Positions 24,991 through 34,297 of a DNA stretch of 64,000 nt are shown piece after piece; positions within the stretch are counted from its first letter, which is position 1; every line of letters begins with the position of its first letter. This DNA is from Paenibacillus silvae (lineage in GTDB: Bacteria > Bacillota > Bacilli > Paenibacillales > Paenibacillaceae). The notes beneath the pieces are model-generated. The model saw only the letters and a program-made list of their open reading frames with translations, was not told the origin of the DNA and ran no database searches. Location: the NCBI RefSeq assembly GCF_014639235.1, contig NZ_BMFU01000017.1, positions 13,853 through 77,852 on the forward strand, written 5' to 3'. The translations under genes and the position numbers were made by a program.

Positions 24991-25908
24991 TTGAAAAAAC
25001 GCATGTCCACGCTGTTCAGCCTGATTCGGCGGGATAAGTATTTGCTGCTGATGTTTTCACCCATTTTTCTGTATTACGTCATTTTTATGTATCTGCCGAT
25101 GCCTGGTGTGCTGTTGGCATTTCGTAATTTTATGCCCGGGCAGGGCATGTTTAGCGGAGAGTGGGTGGGCCTGCGCTGGTTTGAGCAGTTTGTGAACTCG
25201 ATTTACTTCTGGCGACTGCTGCGCAACACCTTTTTGCTGGCTTTTCTGCCGCTCTTGTTCGGTTTCTCCATCCCCATTCTATTTGCAGTCTGCATCGTAG
25301 AGATTAAGAACCACACCTTTAAACGCTTCGCGCAAACCGTAACCTATCTTCCTCACTTTATCTCCACCGTTGTGGTGGCCGGTATGATTATCAACTTTTT
25401 GTCACCTACGGACGGTATTGTGAACACCCTCATCGCAAGTCTCGGCATGGAAAAAATAAATTTCATGATGGACGCCGGCTGGTTCCGCACCATCTTCACC
25501 AGTTCCGACATCTGGCAGAGCTTTGGCTTCAGCTCCATTATCTACATCGCAGCCATCATGGGCATTGATCCCGAAATGTACGACTCCGGCAAAATCGACG
25601 GCGTGAACAAATTTCAAGAGCTGTGGCATCTGACACTTCCTAGTATTAAACCAACGATTGTCATTCTGCTGCTTCTGTCGCTCGGCGGCATTATGAGTGT
25701 AGGCTTCGAGAAAGTCTATCTGCTCTATAACGGGGCCACGTATGAAACAGCGGATGTGCTGTCCACCTATGTATACCGGATGGGGATCGAGGGCCAGAAC
25801 TATGGCTTCGCAACAGCGGTCGGCCTGTTCAATTCCATCATCACGTTTGTGCTTGTTTTTGCAGCCAATGCCATGACCCGCCGCCTGACCAAAATGTCAC
25901 TCTGGTAA
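24991..25908 (+). CDS. Carbohydrate ABC transporter permease (LplB/YtcP family subunit 1)
   Basis: The 305-residue inner-membrane permease has six hydrophobic segments and the binding-protein-dependent transport EAA loop (AAIMGIDPEMYDSGKIDGVNKFQELWHLTLPSI). YLPMPGVLLAFRNF near the N-terminus is characteristic of the LplB-type polysaccharide permeases common in Paenibacillus. TTG 24991 is preferred since AAGGGGAG is 8 bases upstream. It is the first gene of the operon with the second permease, the lipoprotein, LacI regulator, GH105 and pectinesterase, so the substrate is probably an unsaturated pectin or rhamnogalacturonan oligosaccharide. Confidence 0.88.
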   Translation: MKKRMSTLFSLIRRDKYLLLMFSPIFLYYVIFMYLPMPGVLLAFRNFMPGQGMFSGEWVGLRWFEQFVNSIYFWRLLRNTFLLAFLPLLFGFSIPILFAVCIVEIKNHTFKRFAQTVTYLPHFISTVVVAGMIINFLSPTDGIVNTLIASLGMEKINFMMDAGWFRTIFTSSDIWQSFGFSSIIYIAAIMGIDPEMYDSGKIDGVNKFQELWHLTLPSIKPTIVILLLLSLGGIMSVGFEKVYLLYNGATYETADVLSTYVYRMGIEGQNYGFATAVGLFNSIITFVLVFAANAMTRRLTKMSLW

Positions 25909-25936
25909 AACCACACTGAATTAAAGGAGAGCCTGT

Positions 25937-26821
25937 ATGATGCAAAAATCGAGAAGTGACCGATTGTTCTATGTCTTTGTCTACCTGCTGACCATCCTGG
26001 CCGTTGTTGTCACCCTATATCCGTTCCTGTACGTGGTCAGCATTTCCTTCAGCTCGGTGGATGCAATCGACAAGCAAAAAGTGGTGCTCTGGCCTGTCGG
26101 CTTCACACTTTCAGGCTACCAGATGGTGCTGCAATACAAGGAGTTGTGGGTGTCTTTCTATAACACCGTCTGGTACACCGTTGTAGGCACGCTGCTGAAC
26201 ATTGTGGCAACCTGTCTGGCAGCATTTCCATTGTCGAGGCAGCAATTTTTCCTGCGGCGCAAGCTGAACTTTTTCATTGCCTTTACGATGTATTTCTCCG
26301 GTGGACTTATCCCGGTCTATATGATGATCACGTCACTTGGATTGTATAACACCCGCTGGGTAATGGTGCTGCCAGTGCTGGTGATTACATTTAACGTTAT
26401 GATCTGCCGTTCCGCCTTTGAAGGCATTCCGAATGAGATATTTGAGAGCGCCAGCATTGATGGTGCAAATGAGTTAACGATGCTGTACCGTCTTGCTGTT
26501 CCGATCATCAAACCTACATTGGCTGTACTGACGCTGTATTATGCGGTATTCCACTGGAACAACTTTTTCTCGGCCCTGCTGTATCTGGGCAAACAGGATA
26601 TGCAGCCCCTCCAGATGTTCCTGCGAAGGGTGCTGATTATGGCTTCGCCAGAGGTGATGCAGAAGATGGGCGGTACGATGACATCCGGTGCACTGGCGGT
26701 TTCAACGCTGCAAGTTCGTTATGTATCCATCGTGGTCAGCATTCTGCCGATCGTGATGATCTACCCGTTTATCCAACGGTACTTCGTTAAGGGCATTACC
26801 CTCGGAGCCGTGAAAGGATAG
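25937..26821 (+). CDS. Carbohydrate ABC transporter permease (YtcP-like, subunit 2)
   Basis: The 294-residue permease has six membrane segments. The EAA motif reads EIFESASIDGANELTMLYRLAVPIIKP, and the C-terminus ends IQRYFVKGITLGAVKG, the standard end of this subunit class. Ribosome site AAAGGAG is 7 bases upstream. It pairs with the upstream permease to form the membrane channel. The ATPase is not encoded here; such systems use a shared MsmX-like ATPase elsewhere in the chromosome. Confidence 0.9.
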   Translation: MMQKSRSDRLFYVFVYLLTILAVVVTLYPFLYVVSISFSSVDAIDKQKVVLWPVGFTLSGYQMVLQYKELWVSFYNTVWYTVVGTLLNIVATCLAAFPLSRQQFFLRRKLNFFIAFTMYFSGGLIPVYMMITSLGLYNTRWVMVLPVLVITFNVMICRSAFEGIPNEIFESASIDGANELTMLYRLAVPIIKPTLAVLTLYYAVFHWNNFFSALLYLGKQDMQPLQMFLRRVLIMASPEVMQKMGGTMTSGALAVSTLQVRYVSIVVSILPIVMIYPFIQRYFVKGITLGAVKG

Positions 26822-26910
26822 AATTTGTTACCCAGGCAGCATTGTCAGGCAGAAGGGGAGCAAGCTTTTTCAGGGAGTACAAAAGGGTTCATACCAAGGA
26901 GGAATGATGG

Positions 26911-28506
26911 ATGAAGGTCAAAGGGGCAGGAAGAAAAAGTGTAATTGCAGCGATACTCGCGATCAGTCTGGCGGGTTGCAGCGGGGGGACGGGCGCAGGA
27001 ACGGATGCGGGGAATACACCTGCCAGCTCGGAGCCGGCATTCAATTATACGGGTGCAGGACCTGTAACGGATCAACCGGATGCGAAGCTGTCCATTCTTG
27101 GAACTAATGCATGGACAACTAATGTGGACTTGTCTACCGCCGCTATTGTGAAGAAAATCGAGAGCAATGCGGGTGTGAAAGTGGATTGGGATCTGATCCC
27201 TCCTCAAAATTATGCAGATGCGGTGAATCCAAGACTGGCTGCGGGTACAGGACTCCCGGATATCGTGTACCTGCCGGATCAGGATCAATTGATGAAGTAC
27301 ATTAACAGCGGTCTGTTTATTCCGATTAATGATCTGGTGGAGAAGTACGGCGTCAATCTCAAAAAAATATATGAAAAGTCGCCATCGGTTAAAGCGAGTT
27401 TAACAACGCCAGATGGTAAAATGTATTATGTTCCACAGCAGACGCTGACGCGTAACTACATGCCTGTGTTCATGGTCAATGAGCGCTGGTTGAAAAAGCT
27501 GGGCTTAAATGAGCCGACTACACTCGATGAGTTTACAGCGATGCTGCGCAAATTTAAAACGGAAGATCCGAACGGCAACGGCAAAGCGGATGAAATTCCA
27601 CTGTCCATGGAATCGAAGTTTGTGCCAATGGCCTTCGGTCCAGCGTTTGGACTTGATCTATCGAACAATTTCTATGCAGATGATCAAGGCAAAGTGCATT
27701 TCAGCTATTATGAGCCAGCCTACAAGGAATACCTGACATATTTGAACGGTCTGTATAAAGAAGGTTTGCTTGGGGTGGACTATGCGAGCACCACGAGCGA
27801 CCAGGTTACGTCACGGATATCGCAGGATGTAACCGGGGCAACGTTTAATTTTAGCTGGTATATGTCGATGGTTTACAGCCCGCTCTTCAAGGATTACAAG
27901 CCGGAAGAGCCAATCATCAAAGGCATTCTGCCATTAAAAGGGCCGCATGGAGACCAGTTCTACATCGGGCGTACGCCAGTCAGCGGCATCTTCGGTATTA
28001 GTAAGGATAGCAAAAATCCGGAGCTGGCTTTCCGCTTCCTGGATTATGCGGTCAGTGAAGAAGCACAGACCTATTACACTTGGGGCATCAAGGATGACAC
28101 CTATACGGAAGAGAATGGCGTGAAGAAATTTACGGATAAAGGTAAAGACAATGAATATATCCAGAAGCTCGGGATCGGTCCGGTCAATCTGCCAAACATT
28201 CAATCCACCGATTCTGCGGATTCCATCGTAGCTCCTTGGCATGCGAAGCTAGATAAAGAATTAGAGAAATATGTGCGTGAGCCGTTCCCGTTTGTGTATG
28301 CTCTGCCGGATGAAGCAAGCGTAGAGAGCATGGCGATGCCCGACATCACCACGTATGTAGAAGAGATGAACTTCAAGTTTATTAGCGGGGACGCAAGCCT
28401 GGATCAGTTTGACAGTTATATCGAAACACTGAAAAGTATGAATGTTGAACAGGTGATTGCAGGTAGACAGGCACAATATGATCGCTATAAAGCTGCACAG
28501 AAATAG
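26911..28506 (+). CDS. Extracellular solute-binding lipoprotein of the sugar ABC transporter (LipO-like)
   Basis: The 531-residue protein starts with a lipoprotein signal (AAILAISLAGC lipobox) and a Gly/Ser/Thr-rich linker, then the solute-binding fold (LSILGTNAWTTNVD, LPDIVYLPDQDQLMKYI, NERWLKKLGLNEPTTLDEFTAML). The size of 500 or more residues and the GNGKADEIPLS segment are typical of the Paenibacillus LplA/LipO group that delivers oligosaccharides to LplB/LplC permeases. AAGGAGG precedes the ATG by 7 bases. Substrate inferred from the neighbouring pectin enzymes. Confidence 0.9.
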   Translation: MKVKGAGRKSVIAAILAISLAGCSGGTGAGTDAGNTPASSEPAFNYTGAGPVTDQPDAKLSILGTNAWTTNVDLSTAAIVKKIESNAGVKVDWDLIPPQNYADAVNPRLAAGTGLPDIVYLPDQDQLMKYINSGLFIPINDLVEKYGVNLKKIYEKSPSVKASLTTPDGKMYYVPQQTLTRNYMPVFMVNERWLKKLGLNEPTTLDEFTAMLRKFKTEDPNGNGKADEIPLSMESKFVPMAFGPAFGLDLSNNFYADDQGKVHFSYYEPAYKEYLTYLNGLYKEGLLGVDYASTTSDQVTSRISQDVTGATFNFSWYMSMVYSPLFKDYKPEEPIIKGILPLKGPHGDQFYIGRTPVSGIFGISKDSKNPELAFRFLDYAVSEEAQTYYTWGIKDDTYTEENGVKKFTDKGKDNEYIQKLGIGPVNLPNIQSTDSADSIVAPWHAKLDKELEKYVREPFPFVYALPDEASVESMAMPDITTYVEEMNFKFISGDASLDQFDSYIETLKSMNVEQVIAGRQAQYDRYKAAQK

Positions 28507-28544
28507 GGTACAGGCTTCAGGCATATGAGAGGTGTTGATTCAAT

Positions 28545-29513
28545 TTGATTACCATTAAAGATATAGCCAAACTGGCGGGAGTGAGCTACAGTACGGTATC
28601 GAAGGCACTGAATGATGATCCCCGGATCAAACCGGCGACCAAGCAGAAGGTGCTTGCGGTGGCGGAGAAACACCAATACCGGAAAAATATGCTGGCCCGG
28701 CAGCTCTCCACCGGCAGAAGCAACATCATCGGGTTTGTGCTCGATGAGCTCAGCAATCCGCTCTTCTCCAACATATCGGGCAGTCTGCATACCGAGCTGA
28801 AGAAGCGGGGGTATCAGATGATCCTGGTTGTGGCCGATGACGGGGTGGATGTATTCAGCCAGCTGCGTGTGGATGGTTGTATTCTGTGGGATTATGCGCT
28901 GGACAATCGGGACGTATTTTGGAAAAAGTTCGCGACCCTGAACATGCCCTGTTTTGTCCTTGGTACAGATGAAGCACCGAACTCTCCTTACATCAAGATC
29001 GATCGTAAGGAGGGACTCTTCAAAGCGGTGGAGCATCTGAAATCCCTCGGGCACAGCCGGATTGGATTCATCGGCAACTCGCAGCATGTGAAGCTGGAAG
29101 GATACAGGGAAGCCCTGCAGCGCACAGGTCTCGCTTTTGACGAGAATCATGTGCTGCCAGCGCATTCCTCCTGGGAGGATGGGTACTTTGCTATCCGAGA
29201 TTATACATTCGGCCCGGATTCTCCGACCGCGTTTATTGGTCTGAACAACCTTGTGACGCGAGGGGCACTCCGGGCATTGCTTGAGGCGGGTTACAGTGTG
29301 CCGCGAGATATATCCATTATCGGTTACGACGATCTGCCCGATATGCAATATGCAGAGGTTGCTCTGACCACGATCGGTCCGCCGCTCGATGAACTGGCTG
29401 CTCAGGCGGCAGAGCTAATCGTATCTCTGATCCGTGACGAGCAGGTTGAGGTTCCGGTTGTTATTCAGCCTCGGCTGAATCTGCGCAATTCAACAGCAGC
29501 GTGCCGGCCGTAG
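28545..29513 (+). CDS. LacI family transcriptional regulator of the pectin-oligosaccharide operon
   Basis: The 322-residue protein has the N-terminal LacI helix-turn-helix with hinge helix (TIKDIAKLAGVSYSTVSKALND, then YRKNMLARQLSTGRS) and a periplasmic-binding-like effector domain (IGFVLDELSNPLFSNI, HSRIGFIGN, ISIIGYDDLPDMQYAEVALTTI). TTG at 28545 is the only good start, with GAGAGGTG upstream. Embedded in the operon it probably controls, it is likely released from the two operators at 24807 and 24949 by a degradation product. Confidence 0.88.
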   Translation: MITIKDIAKLAGVSYSTVSKALNDDPRIKPATKQKVLAVAEKHQYRKNMLARQLSTGRSNIIGFVLDELSNPLFSNISGSLHTELKKRGYQMILVVADDGVDVFSQLRVDGCILWDYALDNRDVFWKKFATLNMPCFVLGTDEAPNSPYIKIDRKEGLFKAVEHLKSLGHSRIGFIGNSQHVKLEGYREALQRTGLAFDENHVLPAHSSWEDGYFAIRDYTFGPDSPTAFIGLNNLVTRGALRALLEAGYSVPRDISIIGYDDLPDMQYAEVALTTIGPPLDELAAQAAELIVSLIRDEQVEVPVVIQPRLNLRNSTAACRP

Positions 29514-29607
29514 TGCCGGCTTTCATAGAAAGCTTGTTATAGAATGATGGTGAGAAAGATAGTTCAGGAAGCACTCGAACCAATACAAACTACTAGGAGG
29601 TACCACA

Positions 29608-30720
29608 ATGCAGGTACAGACGCAGTTATCCTGGTCAGAGCGAATTGCAGCTACGATCATGCAGCAGTGTAACCATGAAGGCTTCCATGCGTTCCCTTCC
29701 GGACGATGGGCGTATGTGGAAGGCATGACGTTGATGGCGATGGCGCGCACGGGAGAATTATATAACAAGCCCGAGTATATTGATTTTATGAAAAGACATA
29801 TGGACTTGTACGTGCAGCCGGACGGTTCTATTGGTACGTACTCTCTCGAAGAATATAATCTGGATCAGATTAATCAGGGCAAGAACCTGTTTGCGTTACT
29901 GCATGGTGCAGTGGATGATCGTTATGCCGAAGCAGCACATCTTCTTGCCGCGCAGCTCGCAGGTCAGCCTCGAACGTCAGAAGGTGGATTCTGGCACAAA
30001 AAAATCTATCCGTTCCAGATGTGGCTGGACGGTCTGTATATGTCCTCACCCTTCCTCTCTCAATATGCAAAGACATTTCAGCATCCAGAGTTATGGGATG
30101 AGGTAGCGCATCAAATATTGCTGATTGAACAAAAGACACGTGATCCGCGCACCGGGCTTCTGTATCATGGCTGGGATGAATCGAAGGAGCAGGTCTGGGC
30201 CGATTCGGTGACCGGCTGTTCGCCGCACTTCTGGAGCCGGGCGATGGGCTGGTATGCCATGGCTATTGTGGACAGTGTGGAGTATTTTCCGCTGAACCAT
30301 CCGAAGCGGGGCACAATCATTGGCATCTTCGAGCGCATGTGTAATGCGTTGGTTCGGGTGCAGGAGCCGGAAAGCGGATTATGGTTCCAAGTACTGGATC
30401 AGGGCTTCCGCAAAGGGAACTATCTCGAAGCTTCGGGTTCAAGCATGTTTGTATATGCGCTTGCCAAAGGTGTACGTCTTCGTTATCTGGAGCCTCATTT
30501 CAGGGCAGCAGCCGAGAAAGGCTGGCAGGGTCTTACTTCCAGATTGGTGGAGGAAACGGCTGATGGTGTACGGTTAAATGGCATATGCCATGGGGCAGGG
30601 CTGAGTCTGGACCGGGATGGCTCCTATAGCTACTATGTGAGCGAGGCTGTTGTAAGCGATTCCTTTATGGGTGTTGCTCCGTTGCTGCTGGCTGCCATCG
30701 AGATGGAGCGGTTGCCATGA
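29608..30720 (+). CDS. Unsaturated rhamnogalacturonyl hydrolase, GH105 (YteR/YesR-like)
   Basis: The 370-residue alpha/alpha-barrel enzyme hydrates the double bond of unsaturated galacturonyl ends released by pectate or rhamnogalacturonan lyases, freeing the sugar. The catalytic aspartate is D141 in PFQMWLDGLYM, matching YteR D143; FPSGRWAYVEGM, HGWDESK, FWSRAMGWYAMA and the late YLEASGSSMFVYAL are further family features. No signal peptide is present, so it acts in the cytoplasm on imported oligosaccharides. The ribosome site is AGGAGG. Its stop overlaps the pectinesterase start by four bases. Confidence 0.92.
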   Translation: MQVQTQLSWSERIAATIMQQCNHEGFHAFPSGRWAYVEGMTLMAMARTGELYNKPEYIDFMKRHMDLYVQPDGSIGTYSLEEYNLDQINQGKNLFALLHGAVDDRYAEAAHLLAAQLAGQPRTSEGGFWHKKIYPFQMWLDGLYMSSPFLSQYAKTFQHPELWDEVAHQILLIEQKTRDPRTGLLYHGWDESKEQVWADSVTGCSPHFWSRAMGWYAMAIVDSVEYFPLNHPKRGTIIGIFERMCNALVRVQEPESGLWFQVLDQGFRKGNYLEASGSSMFVYALAKGVRLRYLEPHFRAAAEKGWQGLTSRLVEETADGVRLNGICHGAGLSLDRDGSYSYYVSEAVVSDSFMGVAPLLLAAIEMERLP

Positions 30721-31811
30721 CGGATCAGCGCTTGGCAGAAGAAGGTGCAGCGGCGGGGGCATTGGGATCATCGGGCTCCGGTCCTTGCCTCACCGTTGCT
30801 TCTGATGGAACGGGGGATTATTCGAGCATCCAGGCTGCGATCGATGCGTTGCCAGACAACAGCACTGGCGGTGTTGGCGGTAGCAATGGTGATGGAGGTA
30901 GTCTTCTGATTCGAGTGAAGGCTGGCGTTTATTATGAGAAGCTGCATGTGGAGAAACCGGGTATTCATCTTATCGGTGAGGGAGCGGAGCATACCATCAT
31001 CACATATGATGATCATGCGCTCAAGCGATTCCCAGACGGCTCCCAGTATCATACATTTCATTCCTATACAGCGTTTATCGGTGCGGATGATTTTACGGCA
31101 GAGGGCTTGTCATTTGTAAACTCGGCTGGTCCGGGCAAAGATGTCGGTCAGGCGCTGGCCGTGTACGTGGACGGAGATCGTGCAGTGTTTCGCCGCTGCC
31201 ATTTTATCGGCCATCAGGATACGATCTTCACCGGTCCGCTGCCCGAGCAGCCCTTGGACCGCAGTTATTTTGGCGGGCCGCGTGACGGTGCGGAGCGGCG
31301 CAAATTAAGACAGTATTTCGAGAATTGTTATATCGAAGGGGATATCGATTTTATTTTTGGCTCGGCCACGGTGGTGTTCAAGGGCTGCGAGATTTTTACG
31401 AAGAGCCGTCTGACTGAAGCGGAGGTCTCCGAAGGACAGGTGAATGGCTGGATCACGGCCGCTTCCACACCGGCGGATGTACGTTACGGCTATGTATTTG
31501 TTGAGTGTGATCTGACCAGCAATGCTCCTCCGCAATCGGTGTATCTGGGCAGGCCTTGGCGGAATGATGCGAAAGTCTGTTTCCTGAACTGCTGGATGGG
31601 TGCACATGTGAAGCAGGAGGGCTGGCATAATTGGAATAAAGCAGATGCTGAAGCTACGGTTCAGTATGCAGAATACAAAAGTGCCGGTCCTGGCGCTGGA
31701 CGTGCAGATCAGCGTGTTCCATGGTCACGGATATTGACGGATGAAGAAGCTGCGGAGTATGCGCTATCGCTTGTTCTATCCGGGGCGGATGGCTGGATGC
31801 CCTTTGAGTAA
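30717..31811 (+). CDS. Pectinesterase (CE8) without a signal peptide
   Basis: The 364-residue right-handed beta-helix enzyme removes methyl esters from galacturonan. Visible motifs are GQALAVYV, GHQDTIF with D168 (acid/base), EGDIDFIFGSA with D211 (nucleophile) and YLGRPW (substrate arginine). The N-terminus is Ala/Gly/Ser-rich and has no signal peptide, and the gene is translationally coupled to cytoplasmic GH105. It therefore probably demethylates short imported oligogalacturonides inside the cell; most pectinesterases are secreted. A Gly/Ser-rich stretch at residues 50-60 is inserted in the first coil. Confidence 0.92.
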   Translation: MTDQRLAEEGAAAGALGSSGSGPCLTVASDGTGDYSSIQAAIDALPDNSTGGVGGSNGDGGSLLIRVKAGVYYEKLHVEKPGIHLIGEGAEHTIITYDDHALKRFPDGSQYHTFHSYTAFIGADDFTAEGLSFVNSAGPGKDVGQALAVYVDGDRAVFRRCHFIGHQDTIFTGPLPEQPLDRSYFGGPRDGAERRKLRQYFENCYIEGDIDFIFGSATVVFKGCEIFTKSRLTEAEVSEGQVNGWITAASTPADVRYGYVFVECDLTSNAPPQSVYLGRPWRNDAKVCFLNCWMGAHVKQEGWHNWNKADAEATVQYAEYKSAGPGAGRADQRVPWSRILTDEEAAEYALSLVLSGADGWMPFE

Positions 31812-31854
31812 GCTGGCACCGGAACTTGAACTAGGTAGCGGAGCAGACATAAAT

Positions 31855-32065
31855 GGTACAGAGTAGGAGTAGGAGTAGGAGTAGGAGCCGGAGCCGGGGA
31901 GAATAGCTACAGTCGAATCTGGAGCTTGAGCTGGAGGTGGAACGGCAACCGGAGCAGGCAATGGAACTTGATTTAAAATAAGAAGCTACAAATGAGACTT
32001 GAGACAAATTTGAAGCTGGAATTGGGATTTCAGCTGTGACTGCAGCTGGAGTTGGTGCAGGACAA
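31855..32065 (+). repeat. GGAGTA tandem array grading into degenerate hexamers
   Basis: GGAGTA occurs four times in tandem, then GGAGCC twice, followed by a longer stretch of drifted GAGCTG/GGAACT/GGAGCA units. No frame encodes a convincing protein. Confidence 0.65.
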
Positions 32066-32109
32066 TCTATATCAGTTGATCTATTCATTTACACGTGAAC
32101 GGAGAGGAC

Positions 32110-32192
32110 AAAAAATCTGGTGATAACAGTGATTGGAAGGTTGTTTTGTCATCGGAGTGGGATTGTGTAAAACGTTTAATTCAACTTATATA
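32110..32192 (+). repeat. Dispersed repeat family A, copy 2
   Basis: It contains AATCTGGTGATAACAGTGAT, TTTTGTCATCGGAGTG, TGTGTAAAAC and TTTAATTCAACTT, matching 4467-4548 (reversed) and 62264-62347. Confidence 0.8.
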
Positions 32193-32255
32193 GCCTCCTT
32201 CTCCAGTTGAAAATAATGATCTCTTACGTCGGATGCTGTTTGAAAAGGGAACAGA

Positions 32256-32298
32256 GGCTGTGCCTAAATTCTGAATCGGATTTAGACACAGTCTTTTG
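32256..32298 (+). terminator. Terminator-like hairpin
   Basis: A 14-position stem with one mismatch (GGCTGTGCCTAAAT with ATTTAGACACAGTC) is followed by TTTT. No gene ends close by, so its owner is unclear. Confidence 0.4.
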
Positions 32299-32364
32299 GT
32301 GCTTGCTGTCGAAGCTTGTAAGTCATTTTTTTCTCCAATGCTCTATCCTCCTGATGTGGTCAAA

Positions 32365-32567
32365 ACTCTAACGATCTCCAGAAACACTATTTAGGCGATA
32401 TCACATGTTTTTATTTTCTAACGATCCCAGGAAACCTTATTTGAAGAAATTGATGTGAGAAACAGCGTTTATGTGGTGTTTACAGCGAAATAAGGTCTCT
32501 GGAGATCGTTAGAATTCTAGACAGCCTAATATGCCCCAAATAAGCTCATCTGGAAACGTTAGAGTTA
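32365..32567. repeat. Dispersed repeat family B, copy 3
   Basis: Left arms TCTAACGATCTCCAGAAACA and TCTAACGATCCCAGGAAACC face right arms TCTGGAGATCGTTAGAATTC and AAATAAGCTCATCTGGAAAC (followed by GTTAGAG). Confidence 0.8.
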
Positions 32568-32830
32568 GAGGGGGGAATCTCAAACCCATCCAACAAGCGT
32601 ACCTCACACCAAACCTGCTCAAAGACATAAGGTAATGATGCGTTAAGTTGAGAATGAGCAAGCTGGGGGCGAATGTTAAGAGATGGATTGAATGAAGCCA
32701 GATCGTTTCCAATCTCTCTTTTTGAATATCACGTGTTAGAGGATACTAGCTGTTGACCATGAATTGATTCTTAACTAGTATCATTATATATGGGTTTCCA
32801 TCCTATTATTTGTATATTTGTGGGGTGAGC

Positions 32831-34159
32831 ATGATGGATCGGACAAACTCAATTCGAGAGAAATTGATAAAACATATACAGGACAATCAAATTAAACATT
32901 CTCACTTTGCTATGGCGTCAGGCATAAACTCGGGAACGCTCAGCCGAATATTACAAGGGAATAGGCCCATATCCATGAATCAACTCGCAGCAATTACCTC
33001 TGGAATGGGGCTACCCGAAGATTACTTTTATAATGATTACGTTGAGGAATGTTTCTCATTTTCAATTTCCATCAGACGTATACGACCGTTTATATTTCGC
33101 TGTGCTGATTTTGAACGTCTAGATTGCATTCGGCAGGTCACGATCCTTTTATTGGAGGATCTTTCTTATGTTTCTGTGTTATTTGATATCGCTGAAGAAT
33201 TGTTTGCAAATAATAAACACTTGGCAGCGGCTATTCTATATAGAGGTGTATGTGAAGCAGAGAAGTATCAACATTCTGAACGACTTGCGATATGTCAGTA
33301 TCGTTTGTTTGTCATTGATCTGGGAGAAGATATAGAAGAAAATGTGCGTGCGGCAACTCAGTTTGAAACCTATGTTAATCGACTTGATGAAACTTATCAG
33401 CTTGAAGCGTTGAAGTTGCTCATGAATGTTTTTGGAACGGCCCATAAATGGGAGAAAGTGAATACATTAGCCGTAGAAATGCAACGAATTGCAACGATAC
33501 AATATGAATGGTGCGGCTGTTCTGTTCGTCCGGCAGAAGTCGAAAAGGGGACAGAAAGACCGCTTTATTACTATATTTTATATGCCTATTTGGCTCAATC
33601 TACAGCAAGTGAGAAGTGTGGTGATTACAAAAGAGCACTTGAACTTGTGAGTTTGTACGATGGCGGGGAAAGCTGGATTCGAGAGAAAGATGAGCAAGCT
33701 CAACATATTATAAGGCAATTCTCAGAGTGGGCTGTTGCAAACAGGTATCTGTATCGGCTGATGTCAGGAGAAGTTCATATTATTCATGAATATGCTAATT
33801 ATATAGCAACCCGCAAAGCTGAGATATTCACTGCTCTGTGGCATATGATCCAAGCCGCAAATCTATATCATTTCAATATTGATGCGATCTTGGAACGTTT
33901 TGCGGAGTATGTACCTTATCAATCGGAAAAAGCTGAGTTTGGTGAGTATAAACCGGCGATAATAAAAGAGAGATATGTTCAGTTTCTAGGAGATCTGGCG
34001 GTGTATCGCTTCAACGAAAGTAAGGACATCCATTCTGCCACAGAGCTTATGTTAGAAGGCTTGAATCAATCGATAGCCATGGGGAGCAGCAAAATTATGA
34101 CCTCCTGTCTGACTATGTTTGAAAAAATCAGAGATCATATAGAGCTGTTGAAAAAGTAA
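32831..34159 (+). CDS. XRE helix-turn-helix regulator with helical (TPR-like) C-terminal domain
   Basis: The 442-residue protein has an N-terminal XRE DNA-binding domain (residues about 5-60: IREKLIKHIQDNQIKHSHFAM, NSGTLSRILQGNRPISMNQL) followed by about 370 residues of antiparallel helices resembling tetratricopeptide repeats (AAAILYRGVCEAEK, LEALKLLMNVFG, YKRALELVSLYDGG). This is the layout of RNPP-type peptide-sensing regulators (PlcR, NprR, AimR), but no direct homology is claimed. A small frame follows at 34298. The gene is more AT-rich than its neighbours. ATG at 32831 or 32834, after GGGGTG. Confidence 0.7.
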   Translation: MMDRTNSIREKLIKHIQDNQIKHSHFAMASGINSGTLSRILQGNRPISMNQLAAITSGMGLPEDYFYNDYVEECFSFSISIRRIRPFIFRCADFERLDCIRQVTILLLEDLSYVSVLFDIAEELFANNKHLAAAILYRGVCEAEKYQHSERLAICQYRLFVIDLGEDIEENVRAATQFETYVNRLDETYQLEALKLLMNVFGTAHKWEKVNTLAVEMQRIATIQYEWCGCSVRPAEVEKGTERPLYYYILYAYLAQSTASEKCGDYKRALELVSLYDGGESWIREKDEQAQHIIRQFSEWAVANRYLYRLMSGEVHIIHEYANYIATRKAEIFTALWHMIQAANLYHFNIDAILERFAEYVPYQSEKAEFGEYKPAIIKERYVQFLGDLAVYRFNESKDIHSATELMLEGLNQSIAMGSSKIMTSCLTMFEKIRDHIELLKK

Positions 34160-34175
34160 ATTTGTCGTGTTGTAT

Positions 34176-34204
34176 GGTTCTATGCTTCATAGGACCGCTT
34201 TTTT
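34176..34204 (+). terminator. Terminator after the XRE-TPR gene
   Basis: A 9-bp stem (34176-34184 with 34188-34196, one G-U) with a 3-base loop, then GC and TTTTTT. Confidence 0.85.
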
Positions 34205-34297
34205 GTATTTCTAGCACCGAATTTATTTTTGTGCCTTTAAAAGATTGTTCTGTATTCTGGCATCAAATTTTAAAATGTTACAGAGGGGCTGAATTTG

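Larger units (their letters stand above)
31812..32830. other. Gene-free region of 1 kb with hexamer-like repeats and two repeat families
   Basis: Bases 31855-31890 hold four GGAGTA units followed by GGAGCC units, and up to about 32065 the sequence drifts through related hexamers such as GGAGCT, GAGCTG and GGAACT. A family A repeat follows at 32110-32192, a hairpin at 32256-32293 and a family B repeat at 32365-32567. No clear terminator for the pectin operon is seen. Nothing recognisable is seen in 32570-32800 apart from the presumed promoter region of the regulator. Confidence 0.55.
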
